Source: Lagopus muta (lineage: Eukaryota; Chordata; Aves; Galliformes; Phasianidae). From it: 64,000 nt of DNA. Both the position numbers and the translations under genes were made by a program. The notes under the pieces were generated by a model that was not told the origin of the DNA, ran no database searches, and saw only the letters and a list, made by a program, of their open reading frames with translations. This document shows, piece after piece, positions 37,560 to 48,508 of the stretch; within the stretch, counting starts at the first letter, position 1; each line of letters opens with the position of its first letter. Where the stretch lies: positions 2,356,001-2,420,000 of the forward strand of contig NC_064447.1 of NCBI RefSeq assembly GCF_023343835.1. Direction: 5' to 3'.

Positions 37560-38600
37560 CCCAGCGATGGGCGCGGCGTGAGGAAGGTCGCGGTGCCTTT
37601 CATCCTCGGGTCCCCCCGGCCCTCATCCCCAAGGGTGGGACCGGGGACGGGGACGGGACGTCGCCGGAGGGGAGCGGGACACGCGGGGGTGGGGGGGAGG
37701 GACGCGGCCGGGATTCGATTCCCCCACGCGTGTCCCGCTCCCCGCGTGGATGGCGAAGGCGGTGCTATGGGCGGAGCGGCTCTGCCCTACCGGGGGGCTA
37801 CGGGGGGGGAACCGCCGCCGCCGCCGCCGTCGCTCCTCTCTCCGGTTCCGTTCCTCCCGGGAGCGGCGGGATGAACCCGGCGGAGCGGCCCCGCGCTGGG
37901 GGCTGACGGCCGCCATCCGCCACCGAGCCCGGCTCCGTGCTGCCCCCGGTAAGGCTGGGGGGGTGGGGGGGAAGGAAGAGAAGGGAGGAGCGGTGCTCGC
38001 CTTTGTGCGGGCGGCGGAGCGGCCCTTTTGTCTGCACGGCGAGGCGGTGGGGAGCGGGTGGCGGTGGGGAAAGCGCCATTTCGGAAGAATCCTGATAAAA
38101 ATCATCGTCGTCGCCATCAAATCACCCGAGCGCGGGGGGTGAGGGGCCACGCGCGACCCCTGGCAACAAGGAGATGGAGGAGGGGGTAGGGGGGGATTTG
38201 GGGACACAGCCCCGCACAGCCACCCGCTTTGCTGCCACCGCTCTCGGGGTCCCGCAGCCCGCGCCCCGCAGGGCGGACCCCGCCCGGTGCCGCCGCCACC
38301 TGCACCGCATCCCCTCCCGGCGCTGCCCTGCGGCTGCGGGGCCGAACTCGGGGCCGGGCTCCGGAACGGTGTGGGTAACGGAGTTCGGTCGGAGGAGCGA
38401 GGCCGGAGCCGGGGGGCGATGGGTTCCGCCCGTTGGCACGCCGGGGACGCGCCGAGGACACGAGGGAGAACGGGGTTATTGGGAATACGGAGCGATGCGG
38501 CGGTGCAGGGCGGTTGGATGTGGGGAGAGGACGCGGATGGGGGCACCGAGAGCCCGGTGTCCCCGTCCGTCCCACAGCTGTCCCCGTCTTGCCCCGTCCC
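37560..38600. promoter_or_regulatory. SBK1: CpG island, probable SBK1 promoter
   Basis: A dense CpG stretch with (CCG)6 at 37812-37829 and many GGGGCGG/GGCGGG-like boxes. A clean donor sits in it at 37948/37949. It lies 5 kb upstream of the SBK1 start codon and is the best candidate for the 5' end of the gene. Confidence 0.65.
37850..37948 (+). other. SBK1: candidate non-coding exon 1 of SBK1
   Basis: The sequence ends '...CTGCCCCCG|GTAAGGCTG', a strong donor in the CpG island. The SBK1 start codon lies only 7 nt inside its exon (acceptor CCTTGCAG at 42941-42943), so an upstream non-coding exon is required, and this is the best placed. The 5' end is arbitrary. An alternative is a donor at about 40111 (GGCACAG|GTGAGA) in a second CpG island. 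Confidence 0.5.
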
Positions 38601-41600
38601 ATCGTGCCGCTGTGCAGGGCTGGGGGCTCCGGGGGAATCACAGCCTTGACGCCGTGAGCCGCCAGCCCTGCACTCGTCCCAGCCCTGCAGCCCAGGTGAG
38701 GTCCCTTCTCTGGGCTCTGCACGGTGCACCCGCTCGGTGGGGCTCATGTGGGGCACCAGGAGCCCCAGAGCTGCTTTTGCAGCAAGGTGACAGCCCCACT
38801 GCCCTCCTGGGGTGTAAAGGAATCCGCTGGGTAGAAGAGTTTTGGGAGGGCGGTGAAACCAATGGTGAAGGAATCACAAAGCCCTGGTGCCGGTGGTGGG
38901 GCTGGGAGAAAGCAGGAGGAGCCGGAGGTTGGGAGAGTGCAGGTCCTGCTGGAGACAAGGGCAGGGAACGCAGCACAAGAGCCTCAGAGGAGCAGCGTGG
39001 AGTCACCGGGGCTGGAGGAACGCATGGTGGGACGGGACAGGGCAGGAGATGGCTCCTTATGCAGGGGATGCTGCTGCTGGGACGGCTGTGCTGGGACAAA
39101 GGCCTCTCCCGTGAGCCGGGATCCCGCACTCTCCTGCTCCATCAGCTCATCTGGAGCTGATCCTGGTTTCAGGGCTGCTGCTGGGCATGGAGCCGGAATG
39201 GGAAACTCCAGATCCCTGGGAACAGGGTGACATTGCTCAGGGAAGTGTCACACAGCAGGAAGCCACTGTGGCTTCGTGGAGATCTGGGCAGTGTGGTGTG
39301 AGGCTGAAGGCCAGCGGCAAGCCAGCGCTTCCCAATGCTTTCCAAAATGCTGCAGGCCACTGCTGTGCAGGGTCAGGAGCCCTACCATGGAGAACAAGGG
39401 GACAAGGCACCACGGCCCACCTATCATCTAGCTGTGGGTTGTTCCTTGTTCCTCCTGGCTTGTGGGACGTGGGGCAGCTCCCAAGGTGCCATCTCCCTGC
39501 ACACATTTGCTGCTGTAGCACTGCTTGTGCCAGTGTTCCCGTGTCACTTGGCTCTCCCCAGCTGCTGCCCTTGGCCAGCATCTGGTCCAGGTGAAGGGCA
39601 CAGCCGTGTGGCACAGGGTCTGCGAGTCCTGCACGACAGCACAGAGAAAATGAGGGACCGGAGTGAGGACATCAGCTGGGCCCTGTTTTTTTCCCCTGCT
39701 CTGGTCACCTTCTGGCTTCGCCCCGTGGCTCTCACCCTGCTACACCACCGAGCCCAGCACACGCACCCCAAGCATCCCCACGCCGCCATCGGCCTCATTA
39801 GGCAGAGGTGCCCTTGTGACGTCCCTGGACTCCAGCAATGCCCCGGTGCCCCAGGGAAGGCAGCTAATAATGCAGCTCTGCTGCGCTGCTCCCCACGGCA
39901 CCGAGGAGCCGCGAGGCGCTGCGATGTTCCCGTAATGGGGTCACACGAGAGCGGAGCCGGGAGGCGGCAGAGCTGCCGATGGAGCGGGGCACGGAGAGCC
40001 TGCGGCTCGGCCTCGGCTGCAGCCAGCCGCGGTTTGAGCATCGCCAGGGCGGCGCGGGACGCGGGGACGTCGCCAGGTGGGACGGTTGCAGCGGGGCTGC
40101 GCCGGGCACAGGTGAGATCTGCTTCTGTCCCTTCGCTTCCGCGTGAGCGCAGAGCTGCGGGGTGAGGATCCAGATGTGCGGTGGGAATTGTCCCCCAGCC
40201 CTCCCAGACGCGTCCTGCCGAGCGACGTCTCCGGCAAAGTCACCGTGCGGAGCGCTGGGCTGGCCGCCAGCTCTTCTGCAGCATCCTTCCCCGCAGGCCG
40301 GGCTCCAGGAGGCGCCGCACCGGCCGCAGGCTCCTCGTGGGATGCGGGGTGGCAGGAGGGGACCCCGTCCTACCCCAGCTGCCGGATGCTCCCCGTGTCA
40401 CCGCGCCTTGCCGGGCAGCGAGAGCTGCTGCTGACGCTCGGTGCTGGAGGGCCCCGTTCCGTGCTCGGCGCAGAGGCAGAACCGGGACGCCCGGGGCTGG
40501 TCGTGGCCCCGCACATTGTGCGGCCGCAGGAAGTCGCTTCCTTGCTTTGTGCCTCAGTTTCCTCCGCCGGGGCGTGGGGGCTCCTGCTCGCTGCCGCGTG
40601 TTTCTCATTCCTCGCTCCGTGTCCCGCAGAGCCCCGGCCCCGCTCGGCGTGCTCCTTCCCTCCTTTTCCCAAAGCCCCACCGCCGCGCTCCGCTCCTCCT
40701 CTTAAAGGTTTTCCTATCCCAGAGTAGCCGGGGCGTTATTTTCTCCTTCCCATCTCAATTCCCAAGCGGCCACCGCTCCCCTGCAGCCTCCTCTCCCGGC
40801 CCCGTTCTCCTCAATGAGCTCCCGGTCGTTGGCAGAGCCGATGCACCCAGAGGCTGAGCGGCACCGGGTGGCACCGGGGATGGTGGGGGCCGGAGAGCTC
40901 CGGGGAGCACGGAGCCAGCCGGCGCCGGGAGAGGAGCGCCTGCCTATAAATACACGGCACGGAGCGAGGAAGCGGTGGGTGGATTATCCTCCTCGCTCAA
41001 TGAGATAAATGGTTCTCGAGCTTAAACACAGAGCAATTTTAGTCTGAATAGTAGGAGAAATGGTTCAGGACACGCAGATGACGGCGTGAGCCGCCCGCAG
41101 CGCACGGTGGGGACCCGTGGCACCGGCGGTGGCTTTGCTGTGCCTTTGGCATCGCCGTGGCTTCGTGTCACAACAGTGCTGCTCACCACAGTGCTGTGCT
41201 GCATCCCCGCCAGCACCCACAGCACCCAGGACTCGGTCCCACCACCCTCATCTCTGTGTAGAGCCGGATGGAAGCTCATCCTCACCCCTGTTTGCACAGA
41301 AACCGACGTCTTTTCAAAGCATTTCCTTCTTAATGAAAACTTCTGCCTGTCCTTTTTTATTCCTTTTGCCTGGGTGTTGTTGGTGTCCCAGCCATCGTCA
41401 CTGTTGGGTGTTCCATGGCATGGCGCCACGTTCCCATCCCAACCTCCTTTTGGGGGAACTGTGGCCAAACTGGGAGCGATGCGAGCAGCACCCACATCCC
41501 TGGGGACACCCCGTCCTTGGGGTCACCCATCCTTGGGGACACTCTTGTTCCCAGGCACCCATTTCCAATGCCCCTTTCTGCTGCAGGTGTTTCTGCAGCA

Positions 41601-42943
41601 CGAACCCTGAGGCACCCAGGCCCAGGGCAGCAGCCCGTGGCGTGGTGAGCTGCTGTGCAGCACACACTCTCCCATCTCCCATCCCACTGGCAGATTGTCC
41701 TCTTTTTTTTTTCTTAAAGAACTTTGCTGGCTTGAATGATTGTCTTTCATCACAGGTTAATTAGCAGCCATTGACAAGCAGGATTGTAAATTCAAGTGCA
41801 GACAAAGTTCTTCTTGCAGGATGTTGCGAGCTGTTTTTAGCCCCGTATCCATTGCACTCCTGCATTAACCCACCTCCACCTCCAGGAACCAGACACCGAA
41901 ATGCTGCTCCTCTTCCACGGGGCCAACAAAGCTCTGTGGAGATGAGCCACTTTGGAGATCGTATGAGTCAAGCCGTTACATTTTTGGAACAGCATGATGT
42001 TGAAGTTCCTTTTCTATTTTTTGCCCAGCTTCCCAAGAAAGAAAGAAAGGAAAAAATAAAGAACTGGGATGAGAAGCAGCAGGGCCAGAGTGGAAAGAAA
42101 CAAGGGTGGGGATGGGGCTCAGCTTGGATGGGAGAGCCGGTCACTGCGCAGGAGGCGTTTGTGCGTGAAGGTCTCTGCTCTGCTCTCCTCTGGATTGCCC
42201 CTCCATGCCCTCTATCCAGCTCCTCTTTGTTGGCTCTGTTCTCTCCATGCAGCCCCGTGGGGCCACGTGTGGGGCTCAGCCCCGCTCCTGGGACCTGGGG
42301 ACGAGGCTTGGCCCGGGTTTGCTGGGACATATTTTGAGTTGTTTGTTGTGGTTTATTTTTCCACATTAAAAATCTAAATATATACCAGCGCCCGCCCAGC
42401 TGCTGTCCCATGATTTTTGTCAATCTGCTACGAAACAAAACGCTCCATCCCCTTCCTGCAGCCACCCCTGTGGTGCCTGATGCTGGTGGGCGCGGGGCGA
42501 GCCGGCAGCGGGGTGGTTTGGCTGCGTTCCCATGGTGTTGGTCAGGATGGGGCTCTGGATTCGTGCTTTTGGGGCTCAGAGGGTGGTTTGGCTGCAGAGC
42601 AGCGCGGAGCGGGAGCTGAGCTGTGTTTGGTGGAGTCCCAGAGCAGCGGGTCGGAGCCCAGGATTGAGGGAGAGAAAAGGGTGGCACTGAGAGCTGGGAG
42701 TGCCGGGTGCTCTGGGGCTCTGCGTGGGGGGAGTCTTAGGTGGCCAAAAGTTGGTGCTGACGGATGGGAAGGCAGAAGTCAATGCCAGCAGATGTGTGGG
42801 AGCAATGAGCTGCGGCGCCGTGGCATCGCAGGTCCCAGGAGTGCTGGGCTCCGCAGGGACGCTCTGTGTGGGCAGAACGGGCTGTGGGACAGGACAGGGC
42901 CAGGCCCCAGGGGTGGAAGCCGTGACGCACCTCTGCCTTGCAG
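37949..42943 (+). other. SBK1: SBK1 intron 1 (if exon 1 is at 37.9 kb)
   Basis: About 5 kb. It contains a second CpG-rich block (about 39.9-40.8 kb), a TATAAATA at 40945-40952, and AT-rich islands at about 41.0 and 41.7-41.8 kb with homeodomain-type TTAATTAGC (41757-41765). The long open frames in it are GC-rich chance frames. Confidence 0.5.
40945..40952 (+). promoter_or_regulatory. TATA-box-like TATAAATA
   Basis: TATAAATA preceded by GC-rich sequence (GGAGAGGAGCGCCTGCC) and followed by CACGGCACGG. It could be an alternative, tissue-restricted promoter of SBK1, since it is on the gene's strand 2 kb upstream of the coding exon. There is no transcript evidence. Confidence 0.35.
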
Positions 42944-43146
42944 CGCAGCCATGAGCGCCGGATCGATAGAGCAGGAGCCGTCGCGCAAGCTGGCGTGCTG
43001 CGGGGTGCCGCTCATCACCGAAGACATGCAGTCCTTGGCCATCCGCACCCTCTCGGGCACCGACATCAACAAACACTACGACCTCATCCGCGAGCTCGGC
43101 AAGGGCACCTACGGCAAGGTGGACCTGGTGTCCCACAAAAGCACAG
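42944..43146 (+). CDS. SBK1: SBK1 coding exon 1
   Basis: Acceptor CTTGCAG at 42943, ATG at 42951, donor CACAG|GTGAGG. It encodes residues 1-65 plus one base, including the glycine loop GKGTYGKV. Confidence 0.95.
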
Positions 43147-44941
43147 GTGAGGGGAGCGGGGGGCAGGCGCGGCTCCCGGGGGCGCATCGCCATCGGCCGT
43201 GCCACGGGCTCAGCCGGCCCTCTGCCCGCTGCAGGCACCAAGATGGCCCTGAAGTTCGTCAACAAGAACAAAACGAAGCTGAAGAACTTCCTGCGGGAGT
43301 TCAGCATCACCAACACGCTCTCCTCCAGCCCCTTCATCATCAAGGTCTTCGACGTGGTCTTCGAGACAGAGGACTGCTACGTCTTCGCTCAGGAGTACGC
43401 CCCAGGAGGGGACCTCTTTGACATCATCCCCCCGCAGGTGAGAGCTGTTCTGGGTGCTGGGCTGGGGATGTGAGGGCTTGGTGTCCCTGGATAAGGTCAC
43501 TGTGCCCAGGCTTGCACATTGCTGGTGGCATAAGAAGGGGCCCTGGTGTTTGCACAGCCCCACATGAGGAGATTGCACATCTGTACATGGGCAGAATGCC
43601 AACACCTAGGTAGTGCAGCATCTGAAAGCAGGCTTGGGACCCACTGCTCATCCTGTAGGTGGCCTGGGGCCCACAACCTTTCCCATTGGTGGCATGAGAC
43701 CCAGCACTCATCCCTTGGGTGTTCTGAGACCCATAGTTGATGGCTTGGCCACCCCCCAGATGACATGCAACCCATCCTCTGAGCGTTCTGGGACCCATAA
43801 GCGATGGCTTGAGACCCATCAAACAACCATAGTGCTGTCCAAGACATAGAACTTGTAGCCTGGAACCCATAACCCTTCCCACAGGTGGTCTGAAATGCGT
43901 CGCACATCTTCTAAGTGATCTGGTTCCCCTAAGTGGTGGCCTGGGACACATCACGTGTCCTCGAGAAGGCACGGCAGCCATCAGCTGGCCCTGGTGGCTT
44001 AGTCCTGCTGCAGCGTGTCTCTTCTCCCCCACAGTAAAAGGTTCAGGAAGGAGGAGGCAGGGCAGTGAGCAGGAAAGGTGCAAAGAGAGACGGGGGGCAG
44101 ACGGGTGGGCTGTCGTGGGGCGGCACGGAGTGACGGTGTCCCACGGCCGCAGGTGGGGCTCCCCGAGGACATGGTGAAGCGTTGCGTGCAGCAGCTGGGC
44201 CTGGCGCTGGACTACATGCACAGCAAGAGCCTGGTGCACCGGGACATCAAACCAGAGAACGTGCTGCTCTTCGACCGCGACTGCCGCCGCGTCAAACTGG
44301 CCGACTTCGGCATGACCCGCAAGGTGGGCTGTCGGGTGAAGCGCATCAGCGGCACCATCCCCTACACGGCGCCCGAGGTGTGCCAGGCCGGCCGCGCCGA
44401 GGGCTTCGCCGTGGACACCAGCATCGACGTCTGGGCCTTCGGGGTGCTCATCTTCTGCGTCCTCACCGGGAACTTCCCCTGGGAGGCGGCGGCCGCCTCC
44501 GACACCTTCTTTGAGGAGTTCGTGCGGTGGCAGAAGGGCCGCCTGGCGGGGCTGCCCTCGCAGTGGCGGCGCTTCACGGACAGCGCGCTGCGCATGTTCC
44601 AACGCCTGCTGGCCCTCGACCCTGAGAAGCGCTGCCCCGTCAAGGAGGTCTTCTACTTCATCAAGTACGACCTGATGGCCGAGGTGCGCCGCCGGCCCTC
44701 CTACCGCTCCCGCAAACACGCCGGGGACAAGCTGCCCGCCGGGCCGCACCGCCACGAGCCTGGTGCCTCCTGTACGCCCGCCCCGCTCAAGAGGACCATC
44801 CTGACCGACGGCCCCGGCACGCGGCTCAACGGCCCCGAGCCCAGCGCGGCCTCGTCCGGCCCGGCCAGCAGGACAGATGGACGGCAGGACAAGGGCAAGG
44901 GGCAGATGGTGCTGGCCACAGCGATAGAGATCTGTGTCTGA
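42951..44941 (+). CDS. SBK1: SBK1, SH3-domain binding kinase 1 (Ser/Thr kinase)
   Basis: A Ser/Thr protein kinase of the NKF1/SBK family; family knowledge says it is brain-enriched and implicated in neuronal signalling, with substrates poorly known. CDS segments 42951-43146, 43235-43437 and 44153-44941 join in phase to give 395 aa, ending EICV-stop. All kinase landmarks are present: Gly loop GKGTYGKV (50-57), Lys72 in MALKF, helix-C Glu87 (LREFS), HRDIKPEN (162-169), DFG (184-186), APE (206-208), DVWAFGVL. It should therefore be active. The N-terminus ([18 protein letters not shown]) is shorter than and different from human. The C-terminal tail (about 322-395) keeps the conserved end [13 protein letters not shown] but lacks the Pro-Val repeats I recall in human (424 aa). 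The ATG is 7 nt after the acceptor, in context GCAGCCATGA. Confidence 0.97.
43235..43437 (+). CDS. SBK1: SBK1 coding exon 2
   Basis: 203 nt, acceptor CGCTGCAG, donor CCGCAG|GTGAGA. It encodes [20 protein letters not shown] to DLFDIIPPQ, including the ATP-binding Lys72 and helix-C Glu87. It is separated from the previous exon by an 88-nt intron. Confidence 0.96.
43438..44152 (+). other. SBK1: SBK1 intron between coding exons 2 and 3
   Basis: 715 nt, GT-AG. Its middle is occupied by a degenerate 30-bp tandem repeat, described separately. The rest is unremarkable. Confidence 0.85.
43630..43960. repeat. degenerate 30-bp minisatellite in SBK1 intron
   Basis: The motif GRGRCCCA recurs at exactly 30-nt spacing at 43636, 43666, 43696 and 43726, with units such as GGTGGCATGAGACCCAGCAC. 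It then continues with looser spacing (for example 43793, 43814, 43862) up to about 43950. On the minus strand the array is largely open and reads as a roughly 10-residue degenerate peptide repeat. I regard this as a by-product. Confidence 0.75.
44153..44941 (+). CDS. SBK1: SBK1 coding exon 3 (terminal)
   Basis: Acceptor GCCGCAG, 262 codons plus TGA (44939-44941). It carries the catalytic loop, activation segment, C-lobe and the Pro/Gly/Ser-rich tail. GC content is very high, as usual for third positions in microchromosomal genes. Confidence 0.96.
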   Translation: MGLPEDMVKRCVQQLGLALDYMHSKSLVHRDIKPENVLLFDRDCRRVKLADFGMTRKVGCRVKRISGTIPYTAPEVCQAGRAEGFAVDTSIDVWAFGVLIFCVLTGNFPWEAAAASDTFFEEFVRWQKGRLAGLPSQWRRFTDSALRMFQRLLALDPEKRCPVKEVFYFIKYDLMAEVRRRPSYRSRKHAGDKLPAGPHRHEPGASCTPAPLKRTILTDGPGTRLNGPEPSAASSGPASRTDGRQDKGKGQMVLATAIEICV

Positions 44942-45613
44942 GGGCGCGGGGTGGTGCGTGGCCCCGCTCCCGGTGGCACCGTCCCATCCCTTGGCTGCGG
45001 GTGGCTGCAGGGCCGGGGGCTGCGCCTCCATACACAGAAACAAGAAGAGGACAGAACTGGTTGCGCTCAGTAGCACTGAAGATGCCGGTGCCGCCATCTG
45101 CCCAGCGGGCAGGAGCTGGGGGGCACCGGTGCTGCCGTCCCCATCCCGGTGGCCTCGCTGCCCCTCCGGGACCCCCCCACGGTGCTGTGGGGGAAGGTCC
45201 TCCTTGACAATGCGACGGGGCTGTGTGGGGACCCTGGGAAGGCCGATGAGCCCACGCTTGGAGGAGGCCTTCGGGGTGGCCCCCGCCCCACGCCGGGCAC
45301 CAGGAGGGGACGAGGGGACCGGGATGGAGGGGACCCCCCCGGCCGCTCCCTGCCACGATGTAGCAAGTGTCACTGCGTGCCGCCCCATCCTCCCTGCCCG
45401 AAGCGATGGCCGCAGCGATGCTCTCTGACAGGGGGGGACAGCCAGCTGGGAGCCACGGGGTCACCCTGAGGACCCCCACGCCGCTGTCCCCTCCGGCCCC
45501 CAACTACCGCACAAAGGGCTATCATCACGCTCCCGAAGCAGCAGCAGTTTACACAGCAGTCGCCAGGCAGGTGGGGTCCCACCGCCCCTGCGCCCCCACC
45601 ACCGGCGCCGCTG

Positions 45614-45713
45614 CCCCGTCCCCACGTCCCCACGCCCCTGTGTCCCCATATCCCCATATCCCCATGTCCCCGTATCCCTGTATTCCTGTGTCCCCGTGTC
45701 CCTGTGTCCCCCC
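45614..45713. repeat. TCCCCATA/TCCCCGTG minisatellite
   Basis: Imperfect units built on TGTCCCCATATCCCCATA, TCCCTGTAT and TCCCCGTGTCCCTG, about 6-12 nt long, run for about 100 nt in the SBK1 3'UTR. Confidence 0.75.
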
Positions 45714-46014
45714 GCCCGCAGGGCCCAGGTCTGGTGGTAGAAGTAGCACTGCACAGATGTAGAGATGTTAGGTGCGGTTCGTCCTCCTTTTTGCCTTAGG
45801 TCCCTCCACGTCCCGATCTTTCGTGCAATAATGTAGATAAGGAGCCCCGGTGCCGATGGCCGCGGTGCCGCTCGGTTTCGGGTTTTTATTTCGGGTTCCC
45901 CCGGCCGCCGGGCGCCGGATCTTCTTCCCGTAGGAGAGGCTGTAGTGTCACAGACGTTACCTCAGTTTGTCACTGTCAAAAAGGAAAAAAAAAAAAAAAA
46001 AAGTAACTAAATAC

Positions 46015-46020
46015 ATTAAA
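46015..46020 (+). terminator. SBK1: candidate poly(A) signal ATTAAA of SBK1
   Basis: ATTAAA follows an A18 run and precedes an A-rich block. It is the second most common mammalian/avian signal. The genomic A-runs next to it make internal priming in cDNA data a concern. Another ATTAAA lies at about 46256. Confidence 0.4.
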
Positions 46021-46204
46021 AAAAAAACAAAAAAAAGACACAAATATATCGTTCTAAAAGCCCAAAAAAGCGCTGAGTGGTGGCGGAGAGTTTTTTGTAG
46101 AGAGAAGCGAAGCGGTGGGCAGCGCTGGGGGTCGTGGGGACGATGCCCCGATGGCACCGCCTCACCGCAGCGTGGATTCCAGCCACGTCGGCAGGCTAAT
46201 TTCA

Positions 46205-46265
46205 ATTTCCTGCTAATTATGCAAATGAATGTGGATTTAATTAAGGGCAGATTTCATTAAAGTCT
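46205..46265. promoter_or_regulatory. AT-rich island with octamer and homeodomain motifs
   Basis: CTAATTATGCAAATGAAT contains TAATTA-type sites overlapping a perfect octamer ATGCAAAT (46219-46226), followed by ATTTAATTAAG (46235-46245). Such POU/homeodomain clusters are common in conserved neural enhancers. Function is inferred only. Confidence 0.3.
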
Positions 46266-47462
46266 TCTAGGGGAAACGAGAGCAGGGTGGGGGAGAGGAG
46301 GAGGGAGAGGTAGAGAGGGGAGGAAGGGATGAAGGCAGCACCCAGGCAGGAGGCGGATGTCTGCAGGGATGCTGGATGGGGCTGCCGGGGCTTTGGGGCA
46401 GGCGGGCTCACAGTGGGGACACGGGGAGTGGGCACGAGCCCTGCACAGCCACCACCGTCTGCTGCTTCCAACGCCCTCACATCAGGGCAGGGAAAGCATT
46501 TCTCGGCCACGTGATTATTGTTATTTTTCTTTATCCAGCTAAAAATACAGATTTGGCCGCACCAAAGCTCCGGGAAATCAATGTCACTGTCAGCAGGCTG
46601 TGCTGGAAGGAGCCTCCCGGCCCTGTGCAGATGAGAGGCGAGCTGCGCTGTGACATCTCGGCCCACCCGCTCAGCTGCACTGCTGGTAACTCAGAGCAAA
46701 GCAGCCCATTTATCCCAGCCCATTCCCCTCCCCAAGCCCCACGGACTTCAGGTGCTCCTCACTCGCTGTGCTGATTTCAGCCCTTCCACCACGCGCTGCT
46801 CTGCTCTCCTCCAATCTCGTTTTCTCAGCAGCTCCATCACCCCGCAGGCTGTGGCCCCGCAACCCCAACCCCCCTGGCACCCAGAGCTCCCTGGGGCTGT
46901 GCCATGTGCCCCAGCACTGCTGCATCCCTCAAACCAGCGTCCCCAAAGTGTGGTGTCCCCAGAGCACAGCATCCCCCAAAGTGCAGCATCCACCCGGCAG
47001 CTCATTCAGAGCGCAGCCAACCAGCCCCAAGCAGCCCTTCACAAGGCAATACGGTGCCACCACCACGTACTGTGCAGGATGCATCCCTGCAATGGTGGCT
47101 CTGAAGTGGTGTGGAGATGCTGGGGGATGCACAGCAGCTCAGGGAGGTGATTCCTCACTGCGCTTCGTGCAGCTGCCAGAGCTTCCAGAAATAGCAATGT
47201 TGGGAGCAAATGTGACTCATGGAGACCTGAGCCCCCACCTCGGGGTGCTGCCAAGGCCCGGTGCCCCTGCTGTGCTGCTCAGAGCTGTCCCCTGGCTGCC
47301 CTTCTCAGGGCCCTGCTGCTCTCTGCACTGTTGGCTGCTGTGCTGGGTGCTGTCAGGGCCCTGTGGGGACAAGCTGCCTGCAATGGGCATGAGAACCCAT
47401 CCCAAGGTGGGGAGAAATACAGGCCCAAAATAGGATGTTTCAGCTGGTGGCAGGCTGAACTT

Positions 47463-47597
47463 CCCATCCCATCCCATCCCATCCCATCCCATCCCATCCC
47501 ATCCCATCCCATCCCATCCCATCCCATCCCATCCCATCCCATCCCACCCCATCCCTCCAATCCCACCCCACCCCACTCCATCCCATTCCACCCCATC
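47463..47597. repeat. (CCCAT)n pentanucleotide microsatellite
   Basis: About 17 perfect CCCAT units (47463-47546), then about 50 nt of imperfect CCCCA/CCATT units. On the minus strand it reads (GGATG)n, giving a G-W-D-G-M peptide periodicity in an open frame. A short related GGGAT tract lies at 48043-48061. Confidence 0.95.
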
Positions 47598-48508
47598 TCC
47601 ATGCCCAGTGGAAGCAGCCCTATGAACATCCCCAGGCTCCGTTGGTGCTCCCTTTGGGCTCAGGCGGATTTTGGTGCAGGGCAGAGGCACCCAGGAGGCT
47701 GCTGGCACCCCTACCCTGGCTGCAATTATATGAGTTTTGAAAATTTTCCTCTTAAAAAAGTAGAAAATTGACATTTTTTTTTCCAACAGCATTCTTGGGC
47801 TGAAAAAAAATTGGAGCTTTGTCAGTGGGCTTTTTTTGGGGGGGTTGACAAGTTTCAGGGTGCAATGAGGCCCAGGGCAGGCATGAGGGGATGAAGGAAC
47901 ACCTCCAGCACAGCCCCCCCCCCACAGCCCAAACATCTCAACTGTGGGCTCCAGCTCCATCGGCCTCCCATGTTGCCATGGCAACTGCTGCATCCCAGCC
48001 TTGGCAAAGCTGGGAGACGTCGGCAGGGATGGGAGATGCTGCAGGATGGGATGGGATGGGAGATGTAATGGGAAGGGATGGGGGTTTTAATAAGCAGCCT
48101 ACACCACCTGTAACACCTCGGGGGCTTACAGCCAGCCAGAACACCTCTAGAGCACGCTTCAGGTGGATGTTCATTGTTTGCAGCCCTGGAGGTACCGCCA
48201 TGGAAAGAGACTTTGGCACAAAAGCTCACAGGTGAGGTGGGAGGGCTGCACAGCCCCTCTGCTCAGCTTCCAAATGCACCCCATAGTCCAGCACAGGTGC
48301 AAGCATTTGGGTCAGCCTCACGGCCCTCAGCTCACTGCCAAAGGCCGGGGCACGGGCAGCACTGCGTCCCACTGCTGGCAGGGGCTCCTCTGCACCCACC
48401 TGGATCCCAGGGCTGAGTGCTGAGGGGGGAGAGCAGCTCTGAGGGAGAGCAGAGCCCGTGCTGGAGGAGGCAGCTCCTGCTGGAGGGTGGGATGGATGTC
48501 AGACAGGT

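Larger units (their letters stand above)
44942..46035 (+). other. SBK1: SBK1 3'UTR (end estimated)
   Basis: GC-rich sequence directly after the stop, including a hexamer-type minisatellite at 45614-45713. An A-rich block with ATTAAA (46015-46020) gives a plausible cleavage region. The exact end is not proven. A long open minus-strand frame over this region is a shadow of GC-rich sequence. Confidence 0.5.

Noticed and set aside
37623-38756. A 377-codon minus-strand open frame over the SBK1 CpG island
   Set aside because: Low-complexity Pro/Arg/Ser translation of a CpG island, with no conserved motif.
43424-45388. A 654-codon minus-strand open frame antisense to SBK1
   Set aside because: It is a shadow of the GC-rich third positions of SBK1 exon 3 plus the 30-bp minisatellite. 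It has no recognisable domain and no independent splice structure.
47217-47993. A 258-codon minus-strand frame with GWDGM repeats
   Set aside because: It is produced by the CCCAT microsatellite, which stays open in every frame.
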